DNA of 35,701 nt, from positions 1 through 35,701 of the IMG/VR virus record IMGVR_UViG_3300015265_000010, one strand, 5' to 3'. The notes under the pieces were generated by a model. It did not search any database. It had not been told where the DNA came from and saw only the letters and a list, made by a program, of their open reading frames with translations. Of this stretch, positions 1 through 9,256 are shown in pieces. The stretch's first letter is position 1. Every line of letters starts with the position of its first letter. Both the position numbers and the translations under genes were made by a program. This stretch comes from a virus.

Positions 1-769
1 GGACTTCGATGAAGCATTTGATCCAGAGCCGGTACTGGCCCTCGCGCACGGGGTGCAATACGACCCGTTGCTGCATGCGGTGGCCACGGCATTGACCGAT
101 GGTTTCATGCTGGCCGCCGATAAATCGAAGCTCGACGGCATCACGTCGGGGGCGGCGGTGGCTTCGGTCAGCGGCACGGCGCCCATCGTCAGCAGCGGCG
201 GCGCTAACCCCGCGATCAGCATCAGTGCTGCCACCACCGGCACAGCCGGCAGCATGTCCGCCGCTGACAAAACAAAGCTCGACGCGCTGCCCTTGCGGCT
301 GACCCCCACCAGCATCACCACTGACGTGGTGGCGGTGAACTCGACCGCCGACGTGAACATTTCCTCGCTGGTGATCGGTGCGGCCGCCCTGGCTGTCGGC
401 TCGACCCTGACCATCAAGTTCACCGGCTTCCTCAGCGCCGCTGCTGCCGGGGGCAACATTAACTTCTGGCTCAAGGTCGGCGCGACCAAGCTGATAACCC
501 TGACCGTGACGGCGCCGGCCGGAGCCACGTCCTTCGTGCCGATGCGCGGTGAAATCGTGATGACCCAGCGCAGCGCCACCCAGGTGCTCATCGCTGGCAG
601 TATCACCACCTCAAACAACGCCTACACGCCGCCGTGCTACACCAACATCGTCGCCGCGACCTTTGACGTGTCGATTGCCAATACCCTGCTGATCGGCATG
701 AACTGGGGCACCGCGCTCGCCGCGAACTCTGCCCAAATGAACATCTGCCTCATGGCTCAGGAGAAGTAG
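1..769 (+). CDS. Tail fibre or tail appendage protein, 5' end missing
   Basis: The reading frame is open from base 2, so the true start lies before the window; 255 C-terminal residues are visible. Two units of a repeat typical of phage fibre shafts are present, GFMLAADKSKLDGI and GSMSAADKTKLDAL, separated by a Ser/Thr/Gly/Ala-rich stretch. The last 150 residues are rich in small and beta-forming residues and could be a receptor-binding or trimerisation head. It precedes a small virion-type protein and the ejection genes, so a virion location is likely. The repeat is seen directly; the appendage role is inferred from family resemblance. Whether it is a needle tip or a side fibre cannot be told from the fragment. 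Confidence 0.65.
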   Translation, partial: DFDEAFDPEPVLALAHGVQYDPLLHAVATALTDGFMLAADKSKLDGITSGAAVASVSGTAPIVSSGGANPAISISAATTGTAGSMSAADKTKLDALPLRLTPTSITTDVVAVNSTADVNISSLVIGAAALAVGSTLTIKFTGFLSAAAAGGNINFWLKVGATKLITLTVTAPAGATSFVPMRGEIVMTQRSATQVLIAGSITTSNNAYTPPCYTNIVAATFDVSIANTLLIGMNWGTALAANSAQMNICLMAQEK

Positions 770-773
770 ACCA

Positions 774-1106
774 ATGATAAATTACCGGGAACTGGTGTCC
801 GCACAGGTGCTGACCGCTGCCGCAGCGACCTACTACACCGCGCCTGCGTCCACCCAGGCCGCCATCCATGCGTGCAGCGTCAGCAACCCCACCGGCGGTG
901 CCGTGGTGGTGAGCATCTACCGCGTGCCCTTCGGTGTCGTTGTGGGCGCGCCCTGCCTGATCGGCTCGCGAACAGTGCCGGCCGGGGCCACGGTGACCCT
1001 CCACGAGGTGATCAACCACAAGCTGGCGCCCGGTTCGCAGATTTATGCGCTTGGACTGGCCTGCACGCTGAATATAAGCGGCGTAGAATACATTCCAGCA
1101 ACCTAA
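774..1106 (+). CDS. Small putative virion protein (110 aa)
   Basis: The gene begins four bases after the tail protein stop, with AGGAG about ten bases upstream of the ATG. The protein is beta-rich and dominated by Ala, Val, Thr and Gly, with a short hydrophobic core around residues 40-60 and no obvious catalytic motif. Small proteins of this style are common next to phage tail genes and may decorate or cap a fibre. No specific function can be assigned; the structural role is inferred from position and composition. Confidence 0.6.
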   Translation: MINYRELVSAQVLTAAAATYYTAPASTQAAIHACSVSNPTGGAVVVSIYRVPFGVVVGAPCLIGSRTVPAGATVTLHEVINHKLAPGSQIYALGLACTLNISGVEYIPAT

Positions 1107-1124
1107 TCTCGGAGAAGTCACAGA

Positions 1125-1691
1125 ATGCGCAATTTTCTGAAAATCGGCCAAGGCACCGACGTCATGCCGCTGCTGGCATCCATCGCCCGCAAGCCGGAGC
1201 TGTGGACGGCGGACACCTACCTGCGCGATTACCCGCAAGGCCCATTCGGCGAGGTCGATTCGATCATCCTGCGCTTCCCGGTGAAGTCGGTGAAGCAGAC
1301 CGAGGAAGAGGTCGCCAAGCATTTCTCCGACTACGACCAGCACGAATGCATTGACCAGCCAGCCTATGCTGAGCTGCCCGAAGCGCGACCGTTGATCATG
1401 GGCCTGATGGCCTACGTCGGCGGCACTCGCCTGGGCCGGGTGATGATCAACCGCATCAAGCCGGGCGGGGTGATCTTCCCGCACAAGGACACCCCGGTGC
1501 ACGCCGAGTACTGGTCACGCCATCATCTGGTGTTGCAGGCCGAGCCGGGCGTGGTGTTCCGCTGCGAGGACGAATCGGTGTTCATGCGTCCTGGCGAGAC
1601 CTGGTACTTCGACAATGCCAAAGAACACGATGTAACCAACAACAGCGCCACTGACCGCATCAGCATGGTGATCGACGTGAGGTGCGCATGA
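1125..1691 (+). CDS. Aspartyl/asparaginyl beta-hydroxylase-like 2OG-Fe(II) oxygenase
   Basis: A 188-residue protein whose second half looks like the cupin core of the aspartyl/asparaginyl beta-hydroxylase family. It has an iron-binding HxD (H120-K-D122), a distal histidine H168 and an arginine R178 ten residues further on, the usual 2-oxoglutarate carboxylate ligand. The motif PGETWYFDN just before the distal histidine is typical of the fold. Such enzymes use 2-oxoglutarate and O2 to hydroxylate a substrate, usually a protein side chain. The substrate here is unknown. The gene overlaps the following acetyltransferase by four bases and lies among virion genes, so modification of a virion or host-surface component is possible but unproven. 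Confidence 0.75.
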   Translation: MRNFLKIGQGTDVMPLLASIARKPELWTADTYLRDYPQGPFGEVDSIILRFPVKSVKQTEEEVAKHFSDYDQHECIDQPAYAELPEARPLIMGLMAYVGGTRLGRVMINRIKPGGVIFPHKDTPVHAEYWSRHHLVLQAEPGVVFRCEDESVFMRPGETWYFDNAKEHDVTNNSATDRISMVIDVRCA

Positions 1692-2143
1692 TTACCGTGC
1701 TGCTGGAATCCTTCGAGGAGCGGCTGCCCGAGTTGCTGCCATTGCTACCGCTGCACTACGAAGAGCTGGCGCTGAATCAGGACAAGGTGCCGCTCTCCCC
1801 GCAGTATGGCGTCTACATCGAACGCGAGCGACGCGGCGAACTGATGTTTGTGGTGGTGCGCGATGCCGGCGAGCTGATCGGTTATTTCATCGGCTTCGTG
1901 GCACCGGGGCTGCATTACTCGACCTGCCTGACGCTGACCACTGACATTTTTTTCATCCGCCAAGATCATCGCGGCAACAGCACCGGCAACAAGCTGTTCA
2001 AGGCCGTCGAAGCCGAGGCCAAACGGCGCGGCGTGGATCGTATGTTTGTCGGCTCCAAAACCCACCTCGATGCCAGTTTCCTCTTTGAGAAGCTGGGTTA
2101 TACCAAGGTGGAAACCTACTACACAGCCTGGCTGGGGGATTAA
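1688..2143 (+). CDS. GNAT-family N-acetyltransferase
   Basis: A 151-residue protein with the GNAT layout: a beta strand pair near residues 50-72, then the acetyl-CoA pyrophosphate loop at about residues 92-101 (QDHRGNSTG) leading into a helix with KAVEAEAKRRG, and a terminal FLFEKLGYTKVETYY segment typical of motif B. The ATG overlaps the oxygenase stop as ATGA and has GAGG five to six bases upstream; an upstream GTG at 1682 is less likely. GNAT enzymes acetylate amines on small molecules or proteins; the acceptor here is unknown. GNAT genes are known from this genomic position in other podoviruses, where some products are virion-associated. Confidence 0.85.
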   Translation: MITVLLESFEERLPELLPLLPLHYEELALNQDKVPLSPQYGVYIERERRGELMFVVVRDAGELIGYFIGFVAPGLHYSTCLTLTTDIFFIRQDHRGNSTGNKLFKAVEAEAKRRGVDRMFVGSKTHLDASFLFEKLGYTKVETYYTAWLGD

Positions 2144-2145
2144 TC

Positions 2146-2880
2146 ATGGTTGCAGCAGCAGTTGTTGGCGGCGCAGTCGTTGGGGGGGTTGCCTCCAACA
2201 TGGCGGCAGGCAAGCAGGCGGACGCGGCCAACAATGCCGCTGAAATGTCGTCTGATGCTTCGGCGCAGATGCGCCAAGACTTGTCGCCCTATGCCCAGCT
2301 TGGGCAAAACGCGATCAACCCGTTGTGGGAAGCACTCGGTTATACGGTGGATGCTAACGGCAAAACCGACCGCGACCCGAATGCCATCCTGCAGAAACAG
2401 TTCAGTTTTGACCCGTCCAAGCTGGATCAGACCCCGGGTTACCAGTTCGCCCTGCAACAGGGGCTGCGTGGCACCAACAACGCGCTGGCGGCGCAGGGCC
2501 TGGGCTTGTCGGGGGCGCAGGCTAAGGGGCTGTCGACCTTCGCCACCGGGCTGGCCGATCAGACCTACGGCAACCAGTACAACCGCGCCCTGTCGACCTT
2601 CAACACCAACTACCAAGTGGCGGCGAACACGGCGAACAACCTGCAAGGGCTGGTGAATACCGGGCAGAACTCGGCAGCGCAGACCGGGCAGGCTGGTTTG
2701 GCTGGAGCCAACAGCGCGGGCAACTACCTGACGCAGGCGGGTAACGCGCAGGCCTCCGGGATCATGGGGATGTCGAATGCGGCGAACTCGGGGACGCAGA
2801 ATTACATGCTTTACAACGCGCTTTATCCAAAAGAGACAACGCCGACATTTGGCGCTCAAGCCGGCTACGCAGTGTCCTAA
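2146..2880 (+). CDS. Putative DNA-ejection/internal virion protein (gp7-like, 244 aa)
   Basis: The protein opens with a Gly/Ala/Val-rich hydrophobic stretch (residues 1-20) and continues as an Ala/Gln/Asn-rich, largely helical chain. A central segment, TPGYQFALQQGLRGTNNALA, resembles a motif common in small P22-like ejection or DNA-transfer proteins. GGGGGA lies six bases upstream of the ATG. It is the first of three consecutive genes whose sizes and order match a P22-type gp7-gp20-gp16 set, proteins carried in the capsid and ejected into the cell envelope with the DNA. The assignment rests on order, composition and one recognisable segment. Confidence 0.6.
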   Translation: MVAAAVVGGAVVGGVASNMAAGKQADAANNAAEMSSDASAQMRQDLSPYAQLGQNAINPLWEALGYTVDANGKTDRDPNAILQKQFSFDPSKLDQTPGYQFALQQGLRGTNNALAAQGLGLSGAQAKGLSTFATGLADQTYGNQYNRALSTFNTNYQVAANTANNLQGLVNTGQNSAAQTGQAGLAGANSAGNYLTQAGNAQASGIMGMSNAANSGTQNYMLYNALYPKETTPTFGAQAGYAVS

Positions 2881-2895
2881 GGGAGTATTTCAACC

Positions 2896-4377
2896 ATGGC
2901 TATCGATCCAAGCATTGCCGCCGGCCAGGCGCCCTCTAACAATTTGCTGGGCATGCTCTCGGGCATTACTCAGCTCAAGGGTGTCCAGCAGCAGCAGCAA
3001 GCCAACGTTGCTGCATCTCAGGCGTACAAGCAGGCAACTGATCCGACTACCGGGCAAATCGACTACAACGCGCTCACAGCCGCCCTGTCGCAGGGTCCGG
3101 CGGCCTACAACCTGCCGCAGATCCAGGCGCAGATCAACGAGGCGCGCAACTCGGCGCTGAACTATGACAAGGGCAAGCTGGAGCTGGCGCAGAAACGCAC
3201 CGACCTGCTCTCTGGCGGGTTTGGCGGGTTGTTGGCCTCTGGCAATATCACACCGCAGGCGGTTATGCAGATCGCCAGTCAGGGCATTCGCCAAGGCCTG
3301 TTCACGCCCGAGGATGCGGTCAGCTTTACCTCCGACATGCCTACCGATCCCGGGCAGCTTCGCGACTGGGTTAAGCAGAAGACCGTCGGCTTCAGCCAAG
3401 ATTCTGACCGCGTAAAAATGCTTCTTCCGCAGATGCAAACCATCAATACCGGGGGGCAGCAGATCGTCACGCCTTACGATCCGACCACTGGCGCGCCAAT
3501 GGGCCAGAACACCGTGTTCAACAACACCATGACCCCAGGCGATGCCAACAGCTTCGTCCAAGTCTTCGATCCTTCCACCGGCACCATGCGCAACGTGACC
3601 AAGGCACAGGCGGCGGCGATGGCCAACGGTGGCGGACAGCCGCAGCAGGGCTATGTGCCGGACACCTCAGGCGGCTCGCTGGGCACTGGCCGTCTGCAAC
3701 CGATCACCGGCGGCGCACCAGGCCTACAAGCGGCTCCGGCGCTGGGTTCGGCGGAAGCCATGCAGGTGGTCGGCAAGGGCGCGGCCGAGAACTCGCTGGC
3801 TTTACAGCGCCAGTCTGATGCAGCGCCGCAATCGATCTACCAGCTCCAAAACATGCGCACCGCTCTGGCCGATATCAACACCGGCCCTGGTACGTACTGG
3901 CGCAACACTGCCGCTTCGTTTGCAACTGCGCTCAGTCCTGATATTGCTCAGAAAATTGGTATTGATCCGCAGAAAATTGCCAGTTATGACGAGTTCAAGA
4001 AATACGCCACACAAGCCGCACAGGCAACCATGGCCTCCTTGGGCGAAGGTACTGATTCGAAGATCGCGTCTGCCGTTGCGGCGAACCCAAACACCGACAT
4101 GTCAAAGCTTGGCGCTCAGCAAATCATTGACACCCTGATTGCCGGGCAGCAAGGGATTAAGGCAAAAAATCAGGCATGGCAGCAAAGTGGGCTGCCACCA
4201 GAGCAATACAACAAGTTCAGCACGCAATGGAGCAAGGAGATCGACCCTCGGGTATTCGCCGCACAGAACATGGATAACGCTCAAGTCAAAAAAATGGTTG
4301 AGAGCCTTCCAAAGCGCGAACAAACAGAATTCATGAATTCTTGGATGAAGGCGCAATCCTCGGGATGGGTTAAATGA
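2896..4377 (+). CDS. Putative DNA-ejection protein (gp20-like, 493 aa)
   Basis: A long Gln/Ala/Asn-rich protein without membrane segments or enzyme motifs. The N-terminal 100 residues are predicted helical with poly-Gln (QQQQQ near residue 33). The middle is a flexible Gly/Pro/Gln linker and the C-terminal 200 residues are again helical. GGGAG lies ten bases upstream of the start. Its stop overlaps the next start as ATGA. By size, composition and place it corresponds to the second ejection protein of P22-like phages. Sequence alone does not prove the homology. Confidence 0.6.
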   Translation: MAIDPSIAAGQAPSNNLLGMLSGITQLKGVQQQQQANVAASQAYKQATDPTTGQIDYNALTAALSQGPAAYNLPQIQAQINEARNSALNYDKGKLELAQKRTDLLSGGFGGLLASGNITPQAVMQIASQGIRQGLFTPEDAVSFTSDMPTDPGQLRDWVKQKTVGFSQDSDRVKMLLPQMQTINTGGQQIVTPYDPTTGAPMGQNTVFNNTMTPGDANSFVQVFDPSTGTMRNVTKAQAAAMANGGGQPQQGYVPDTSGGSLGTGRLQPITGGAPGLQAAPALGSAEAMQVVGKGAAENSLALQRQSDAAPQSIYQLQNMRTALADINTGPGTYWRNTAASFATALSPDIAQKIGIDPQKIASYDEFKKYATQAAQATMASLGEGTDSKIASAVAANPNTDMSKLGAQQIIDTLIAGQQGIKAKNQAWQQSGLPPEQYNKFSTQWSKEIDPRVFAAQNMDNAQVKKMVESLPKREQTEFMNSWMKAQSSGWVK

Positions 4378-6980
4378 GCCAATGGGATTCGCTGATCCAG
4401 TCGGCCGGGCAGAAGTACAACGTCGACCCGCAACTGATCGCCGCCTTGGTGCAGACCGAAAGCAGCGGCAACCCCAATGCCTACAACGCCGAGTATGGCG
4501 CCACCGGCTTGGGTCAACAGATCCCGGCCACGGCCAAGGCGCTGGGGATCGACCCCAAGGACCCGGCGCAATCGATCGAGGGCGTGGCCAAGCTGCTAAA
4601 CGAGAACCTGAACCGCTACGGCTCACCTGAGCAAGCGGTTTTGGCCTATCACGGCGGCACCGATCAAGCCAACTGGGGGCCGAAGACCCAGGACTACCTG
4701 CGCAAGGTTTCCGCCAACTATGGAGCGCCGCCCGTGGCAGCCAAAGACAATCAGGTAGACAAAGCCGCATCCGATGCCTTCTCCGCGCGCTTCGGCTTTG
4801 TTCCTGGCGAAGACTCGCCGACGACCAAAGCGACCGACCCTGATTATTCGGCATTCAAAGAGCGCTTCGGCTTTGTGCCGGGTGAATCCCCGCCAGGCGC
4901 ACAGCCCGACACGGTGATCGGCCAGCAGCAACCGCAAGGTGGTCAGGTGATGTCAGCCGCCAATGCGCCACAGCAACAGGCGCCAGCCACACCAGGGCTC
5001 GACCTTCCCGGCATGGCCTGGCAGGGCTTGCAGAAGCTTGGTGAGGTCGGCATCGGCAACGCCAACGCCATCAGTCGCGGGATCAGTGACACCTTCGACG
5101 CGCCCAGCGAATGGCTGGCGGCCGGTGCGGAGAAATCCGGGCTGACCGGGCTGCTGGGCAAAGCCGGGATCAACATGCCGACCGCTGAGCAGCAAGCCGC
5201 GATCAATGCGCAGAGCCGCGCCGACTATGAGGGCCGCACCACTGGCGGTTTACAGCAAGGTGCCAGCCGTATGGCCGGCAACCTAGCCGGGGTGATCGCG
5301 CCGACCCTCGGGGCTGAAGCGGCCTTGGTCAAAGGTGGACAGGCCTTGAGTGGAGCCCTGGGCAATCCACAGCTGCTGACCCGTGCCGGCGAGTTCCTGC
5401 GCGGCCAAGGCGGTCTGGCTTCGCGGATGACCTACAACGCAGGCCAAGGTGCTGTTGGCGGCGCGCTGTTGTCCGGTGGACAGCCTGATGCATCGCTGGG
5501 CGACGCAATGACCATGGGTGCGGCGCTGGGGGGTGTGGTGCCGATTGCTGGTTCGATTCTCAAATACGGCGCCAATACCGGCAAAGCTTTGGTCGCCCCC
5601 TTCACCGAGTCCGGTCGCGCCGGGATTGCCCAGCGCGCCATCCAGGGTGAGGCAGCCAAGGATCCGCTGAATCAGGCGCAGAACGTCCTCGGTTCTGCTG
5701 CCCGAGCGGGCGCGAGTGATCCGGCGGTGCAGGCGGCGGAACGGATCGGCGCGGATGACGCGGTTAATCGAGCGGCGGCGGCTGGTCGGATTGACGCCAA
5801 CTTCAACGAGATCATTCCCGGCTCGCAGCCGACCCTGGCGCAGGCCACCGGCAATGCCGGGCTGGCGGCCTTGGAGCGCGCCGCCATGAGTCGCGCACCG
5901 AATGCCTTTGCTGAACGCCAGCTGTCGAACTACGCCGCGCGCAATGCCTATATGACCGAGATCAAAGGCACGCCGGAGACCCTGACTGCCGCCGTGGCCA
6001 AGCGTGAAGAGGAGGCTCTGCCGTTCCTGCGCAGCGCCTTGGAAAACGCCCGTCCGGCCAACGCCAACCCGGTGATGGCCGAGATCGACAGCATCTTGCA
6101 GGGTCGTGCCGGACAACGGGACGAAGTGGTCAAGGCGCTTGGCCGAGTCAAGGACAAACTCGATCTCGGCGAAGGCAATGGTCTGCAATCCAGCGTCGAG
6201 CAGCTGTACGGCATCCGTCAGAGCATCAATGACCAACTGGCCACCGTTGCCGGGCGTGACAACTCGGCCTCGCAGCTGGCGTCCAAGGAACTGATCCAAG
6301 TGCGCGACAAGCTGGACGATTCGATCCAGGCTGCCGCGCCCGGCTTCAAGGAGTTTCTCAAGACCTACAGCCAGCTGTCGCGCCCGGTGGATGCCCAGCG
6401 CTACCTGCAAGGCCTGGACCTGACCGACCAGACCAGCCAGCGCATCACCCTGAACAAGGTCAAGTCGGCGGTCAACCGTATCGAGAAGCTGCGTGGCGGC
6501 AATGGTGCCAACGAGGCCAAGTCGATCAGCGATGAGCAGCTGGCGATGCTGAAGAACCTGCAAACCGATTTGCAGCGCGAGGCGCATTCCTCACGCGGCA
6601 TGGCGCTCGGCTCCAACACCTTCCAGAACTTCGCCACCAACCAGCTGATAGATTCGATGATGCCCGGGATGGGGGCGATTGCGCCCGTCACGCCAGGGTT
6701 GGCCGGTGGTCTGCTCGGGCATGCCTTGGCGGGGCCGATGGGGGCCGGGATTGGTGCAGTCGGGGCACAGCAGGCGGCGGGCGTCTTGGGGCGGGCGATG
6801 AATGCCCAGGGGCCGGAGATTGAGGCGCGCCTGATCGATTACCTGCTGAACCCAAGAGGGGCCGAGGTGCTTAAGGCGGGGCGTACCTCAGCGACGCCGG
6901 CCATGGATGCGCTTTTGCGTCGCAGCACGCCGGTGGCGCCCGCCAGCCTCCTCACGCCGGGCAGCCAGAACAACCGCTAA
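4374..6980 (+). CDS. Ejection protein with N-terminal lytic transglycosylase domain (gp16-like, 868 aa)
   Basis: Residues 1-115 form a soluble-lytic-transglycosylase-like domain: catalytic-type glutamate E29 in QTESSGNPNA, the GLGQ motif at 45-48 and AYHGG at 91-95. These enzymes cleave the glycan strands of peptidoglycan. A linker follows with a 13-residue near-duplication (residues 136-148 and 161-173, core RFGFVPGE). The remaining 650 residues are Ala-rich and helical with several Gly/Ala hydrophobic stretches (for example 300-400 and 745-790) that could insert in membranes. Such a protein would open the cell wall and help build the DNA channel during entry. Fusion of the wall-degrading domain to a long helical ejection protein is common in podoviruses. 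Confidence 0.75.
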   Translation: MSQWDSLIQSAGQKYNVDPQLIAALVQTESSGNPNAYNAEYGATGLGQQIPATAKALGIDPKDPAQSIEGVAKLLNENLNRYGSPEQAVLAYHGGTDQANWGPKTQDYLRKVSANYGAPPVAAKDNQVDKAASDAFSARFGFVPGEDSPTTKATDPDYSAFKERFGFVPGESPPGAQPDTVIGQQQPQGGQVMSAANAPQQQAPATPGLDLPGMAWQGLQKLGEVGIGNANAISRGISDTFDAPSEWLAAGAEKSGLTGLLGKAGINMPTAEQQAAINAQSRADYEGRTTGGLQQGASRMAGNLAGVIAPTLGAEAALVKGGQALSGALGNPQLLTRAGEFLRGQGGLASRMTYNAGQGAVGGALLSGGQPDASLGDAMTMGAALGGVVPIAGSILKYGANTGKALVAPFTESGRAGIAQRAIQGEAAKDPLNQAQNVLGSAARAGASDPAVQAAERIGADDAVNRAAAAGRIDANFNEIIPGSQPTLAQATGNAGLAALERAAMSRAPNAFAERQLSNYAARNAYMTEIKGTPETLTAAVAKREEEALPFLRSALENARPANANPVMAEIDSILQGRAGQRDEVVKALGRVKDKLDLGEGNGLQSSVEQLYGIRQSINDQLATVAGRDNSASQLASKELIQVRDKLDDSIQAAAPGFKEFLKTYSQLSRPVDAQRYLQGLDLTDQTSQRITLNKVKSAVNRIEKLRGGNGANEAKSISDEQLAMLKNLQTDLQREAHSSRGMALGSNTFQNFATNQLIDSMMPGMGAIAPVTPGLAGGLLGHALAGPMGAGIGAVGAQQAAGVLGRAMNAQGPEIEARLIDYLLNPRGAEVLKAGRTSATPAMDALLRRSTPVAPASLLTPGSQNNR

Positions 6981-7071
6981 CCACCAGAGCCAGAAGCCGG
7001 GCTGCTGGTAGTCAGTCACCACATTCAACGCAGCCATCAGAATCGACATTTCGATCACCCAGGAGTAACAC

Positions 7072-9234
7072 ATGAGCGCCATTTTACTGCAAAACGGCAA
7101 GCAGGCTTTCACGGATGCCAACGGTCGACCACTGGCGGGCGGCCGGGTCTATTTTTACGTGCCAGCCACCAGCACGCCCAAGGACACCTGGCAGGACGCG
7201 GCGCAGACCATCCTCAACACAAACCCGATTATCCTCGATGCCCGTGGCGAAGCTTCGATCTACGGGGCAGGCTCTTACCGTCAGGTACTGCGGGATGCTT
7301 CGCTGGTGCAGATCTGGGACGCCTACATCCCCGACCTGGCTGGCGCGTTGCAGGCCTCGATCGATGACCTGATGAGCAAAAGCCAGGTACAGGTCGACAA
7401 CATTGCCGCGCTGCGCCTGCTGTCCAAGCTGGTCTACAAGAACGCCGCCACGGCTGGCTATTACCTGAAGGGCGATGGGGGCGCCGGCACCTACTACTAT
7501 GACGCGGCAGACACCACCAGTGTTGACGATGGCGGGGCGATCATCGTGGCGGCGGATGGCGGGCGCTGGAAGCTGATCTACGACGGCGAGATCAACGTCA
7601 AGCAATACGGCGCCAAGTGTGATGGCGTGTTCGACGACTCGCTGCGCATCCAGGCGGCGATCAACTACGGTAAGCCGCTGTACGCGCCCGAAGGCACGTC
7701 GCTCATGACCCTGTCGCAGAACATCACCCTGGAAGGCGGCCCGTCGGTGTGCGCGCTGATCGCCAAAAATGAAATCAAGGTGCGCGGCGCCGGCATGGGC
7801 AAGACCATCTGGAAGATCAAGGACAACCAGTCGACCGACGCCAGCCCGAAATACTTCAACCTGATGGCGGGAAACACCGTCATTGCCCACATGGACATTT
7901 CCGGCATCACCTTCGACCTCAATGGGCAGAACAACAAGATCAGCCCCAACCGTGGCACGGGCGTCTACAGCACGGCAAACACCGCAGGGATCTTCATTTC
8001 CGGGCGGGCCTCGGTGGTCGGCGTGGATGCGCGTCTGTTGGCCTCGAAAATCTACAACTGCGAGTTCCTCAACGGCCCCGGCGTGACCTGCATCGCCACC
8101 GGCCAGCAGGAGGCCTCGGCGGTCATGAGCGATGGCGTGGAGATCTATGGCTGCCGCTTTTTCAACAACGGCATCGACAGCCAGGACCACAGCTCGGTGT
8201 ACATGTGGGGCAACAACATCAACGTGCATGACTGCCTGTTCGATCACCCGACCCTGTCCTCCGGCACCCAGGGGCCGGTTGTCGGTGCCGAACTGCACGG
8301 CAGTGAAAACTTCTTCACCAACAACACCGTCAACAACTACGCCCAGGGCGTGTGGATCTCGGGCAACCAGACCACTCCGTCGCGCGGGATTACCGTCGCG
8401 GACAACTCGTTTGCCGTGTCCTGGGTCGGCGTTGGCTTCTTCAGCATCAACCCGATCAGCCTCGGCCTGACCGACATCAACATCACCAATAACCGCATCT
8501 GGATTCAGCCGAAGGTACTGACCAACCCCGGACTGACCTTTGCCAAAACCGGCCTGCTGCTGACCATGACCAATGGCGAGTGCGACCGCCTGCTGGTGGA
8601 AGGCAACAACATCCGCTGCACCGACACCGCGGCGAACATCGGCATTCTGGTCAGCGCCAACAGCGGGGCGTTCGTGGTTGATGCGCTGCTGGAAGGCAAT
8701 CAGGTGTCCGGGTTCAGCCGCGGCATCGCAGTCGGTCTGGGTGCGACTGGCGCGGTGTTCGACATCAACATCAAGAGCAACAACATCTGCAACATGACGC
8801 CTTCGACGGCCCTGGCAAACACCCAGGGCATTCACGTCTCTGGCGCGCTGGGGAAGATTTCGATCTCGGGAAACGAGATCTCGGGGTCGGCCACCCACCC
8901 CAACCAGTGCATCTACCTCGGCACGTTCGGCGGCCCGGCGACGCTCGACTCGTTGTACATGGCCAACAACTCGCTGGACGCCAACGCGGTCTCCGGCATC
9001 GTGGACGCCATGATCGTGGCCGGTCAGCGCGCAGGACTTCAGGCCACTACGTTCGCCGCGCTGCCGACCCAGTCAACGTGGAAGGTCGGTGACATTGCCA
9101 CCTCGGCGACCAAGCCACGCGCCGGCACCGCACCCAATCAATACAAGATGGTGGGCTGGGTCCGCGAAACCAACGGCACCGCCAACGTGATCAACGTGGA
9201 CTGGTTCGAACAGCGCATCCCATGTGGGGTTTAA
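7072..9234 (+). CDS. Tailspike protein with parallel beta-helix (720 aa)
   Basis: Residues 1-110 resemble the particle-binding N-terminal domain of P22-type tailspikes, including NGKQAFTDANGRPLAGGRVYFY and the YRQVLRDASL strand. From about residue 185 to 620 the sequence has the short-repeat, Asn-rich pattern of a right-handed parallel beta-helix (pectate-lyase-like), with phrases such as NNINVHDCLFD and GNEISGSA. A separate 80-residue C-terminal part may trimerise. AGGAG lies six bases before the ATG. The spike would bind and probably cleave host surface polysaccharide. Active-site residues and the sugar target cannot be read from the sequence. Confidence 0.85.
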   Translation: MSAILLQNGKQAFTDANGRPLAGGRVYFYVPATSTPKDTWQDAAQTILNTNPIILDARGEASIYGAGSYRQVLRDASLVQIWDAYIPDLAGALQASIDDLMSKSQVQVDNIAALRLLSKLVYKNAATAGYYLKGDGGAGTYYYDAADTTSVDDGGAIIVAADGGRWKLIYDGEINVKQYGAKCDGVFDDSLRIQAAINYGKPLYAPEGTSLMTLSQNITLEGGPSVCALIAKNEIKVRGAGMGKTIWKIKDNQSTDASPKYFNLMAGNTVIAHMDISGITFDLNGQNNKISPNRGTGVYSTANTAGIFISGRASVVGVDARLLASKIYNCEFLNGPGVTCIATGQQEASAVMSDGVEIYGCRFFNNGIDSQDHSSVYMWGNNINVHDCLFDHPTLSSGTQGPVVGAELHGSENFFTNNTVNNYAQGVWISGNQTTPSRGITVADNSFAVSWVGVGFFSINPISLGLTDINITNNRIWIQPKVLTNPGLTFAKTGLLLTMTNGECDRLLVEGNNIRCTDTAANIGILVSANSGAFVVDALLEGNQVSGFSRGIAVGLGATGAVFDINIKSNNICNMTPSTALANTQGIHVSGALGKISISGNEISGSATHPNQCIYLGTFGGPATLDSLYMANNSLDANAVSGIVDAMIVAGQRAGLQATTFAALPTQSTWKVGDIATSATKPRAGTAPNQYKMVGWVRETNGTANVINVDWFEQRIPCGV

Positions 9235-9256
9235 CCGTGAGCCCGGAGCAATCGAC

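Noticed and set aside
6990-7008. Near-palindrome of 19 bases in the 90-base gap before the tailspike
   Set aside because: Eight of nine pairs match, but the centre leaves no room for an RNA loop, there is no T run and no repeat elsewhere. Could be a protein site, but support is too weak.
6888-7121. Hydrophobic minus-strand frame across the gap before the tailspike
   Set aside because: It has a membrane-like stretch, but it overlaps the ends of two real genes, lacks a ribosome site and runs against the local transcription. Treated as chance.
9224-9256. GTG start for the endolysin candidate inside the tailspike gene
   Set aside because: No ribosome site at the right distance, whereas ATG 9257 has CGGAG eight bases upstream.
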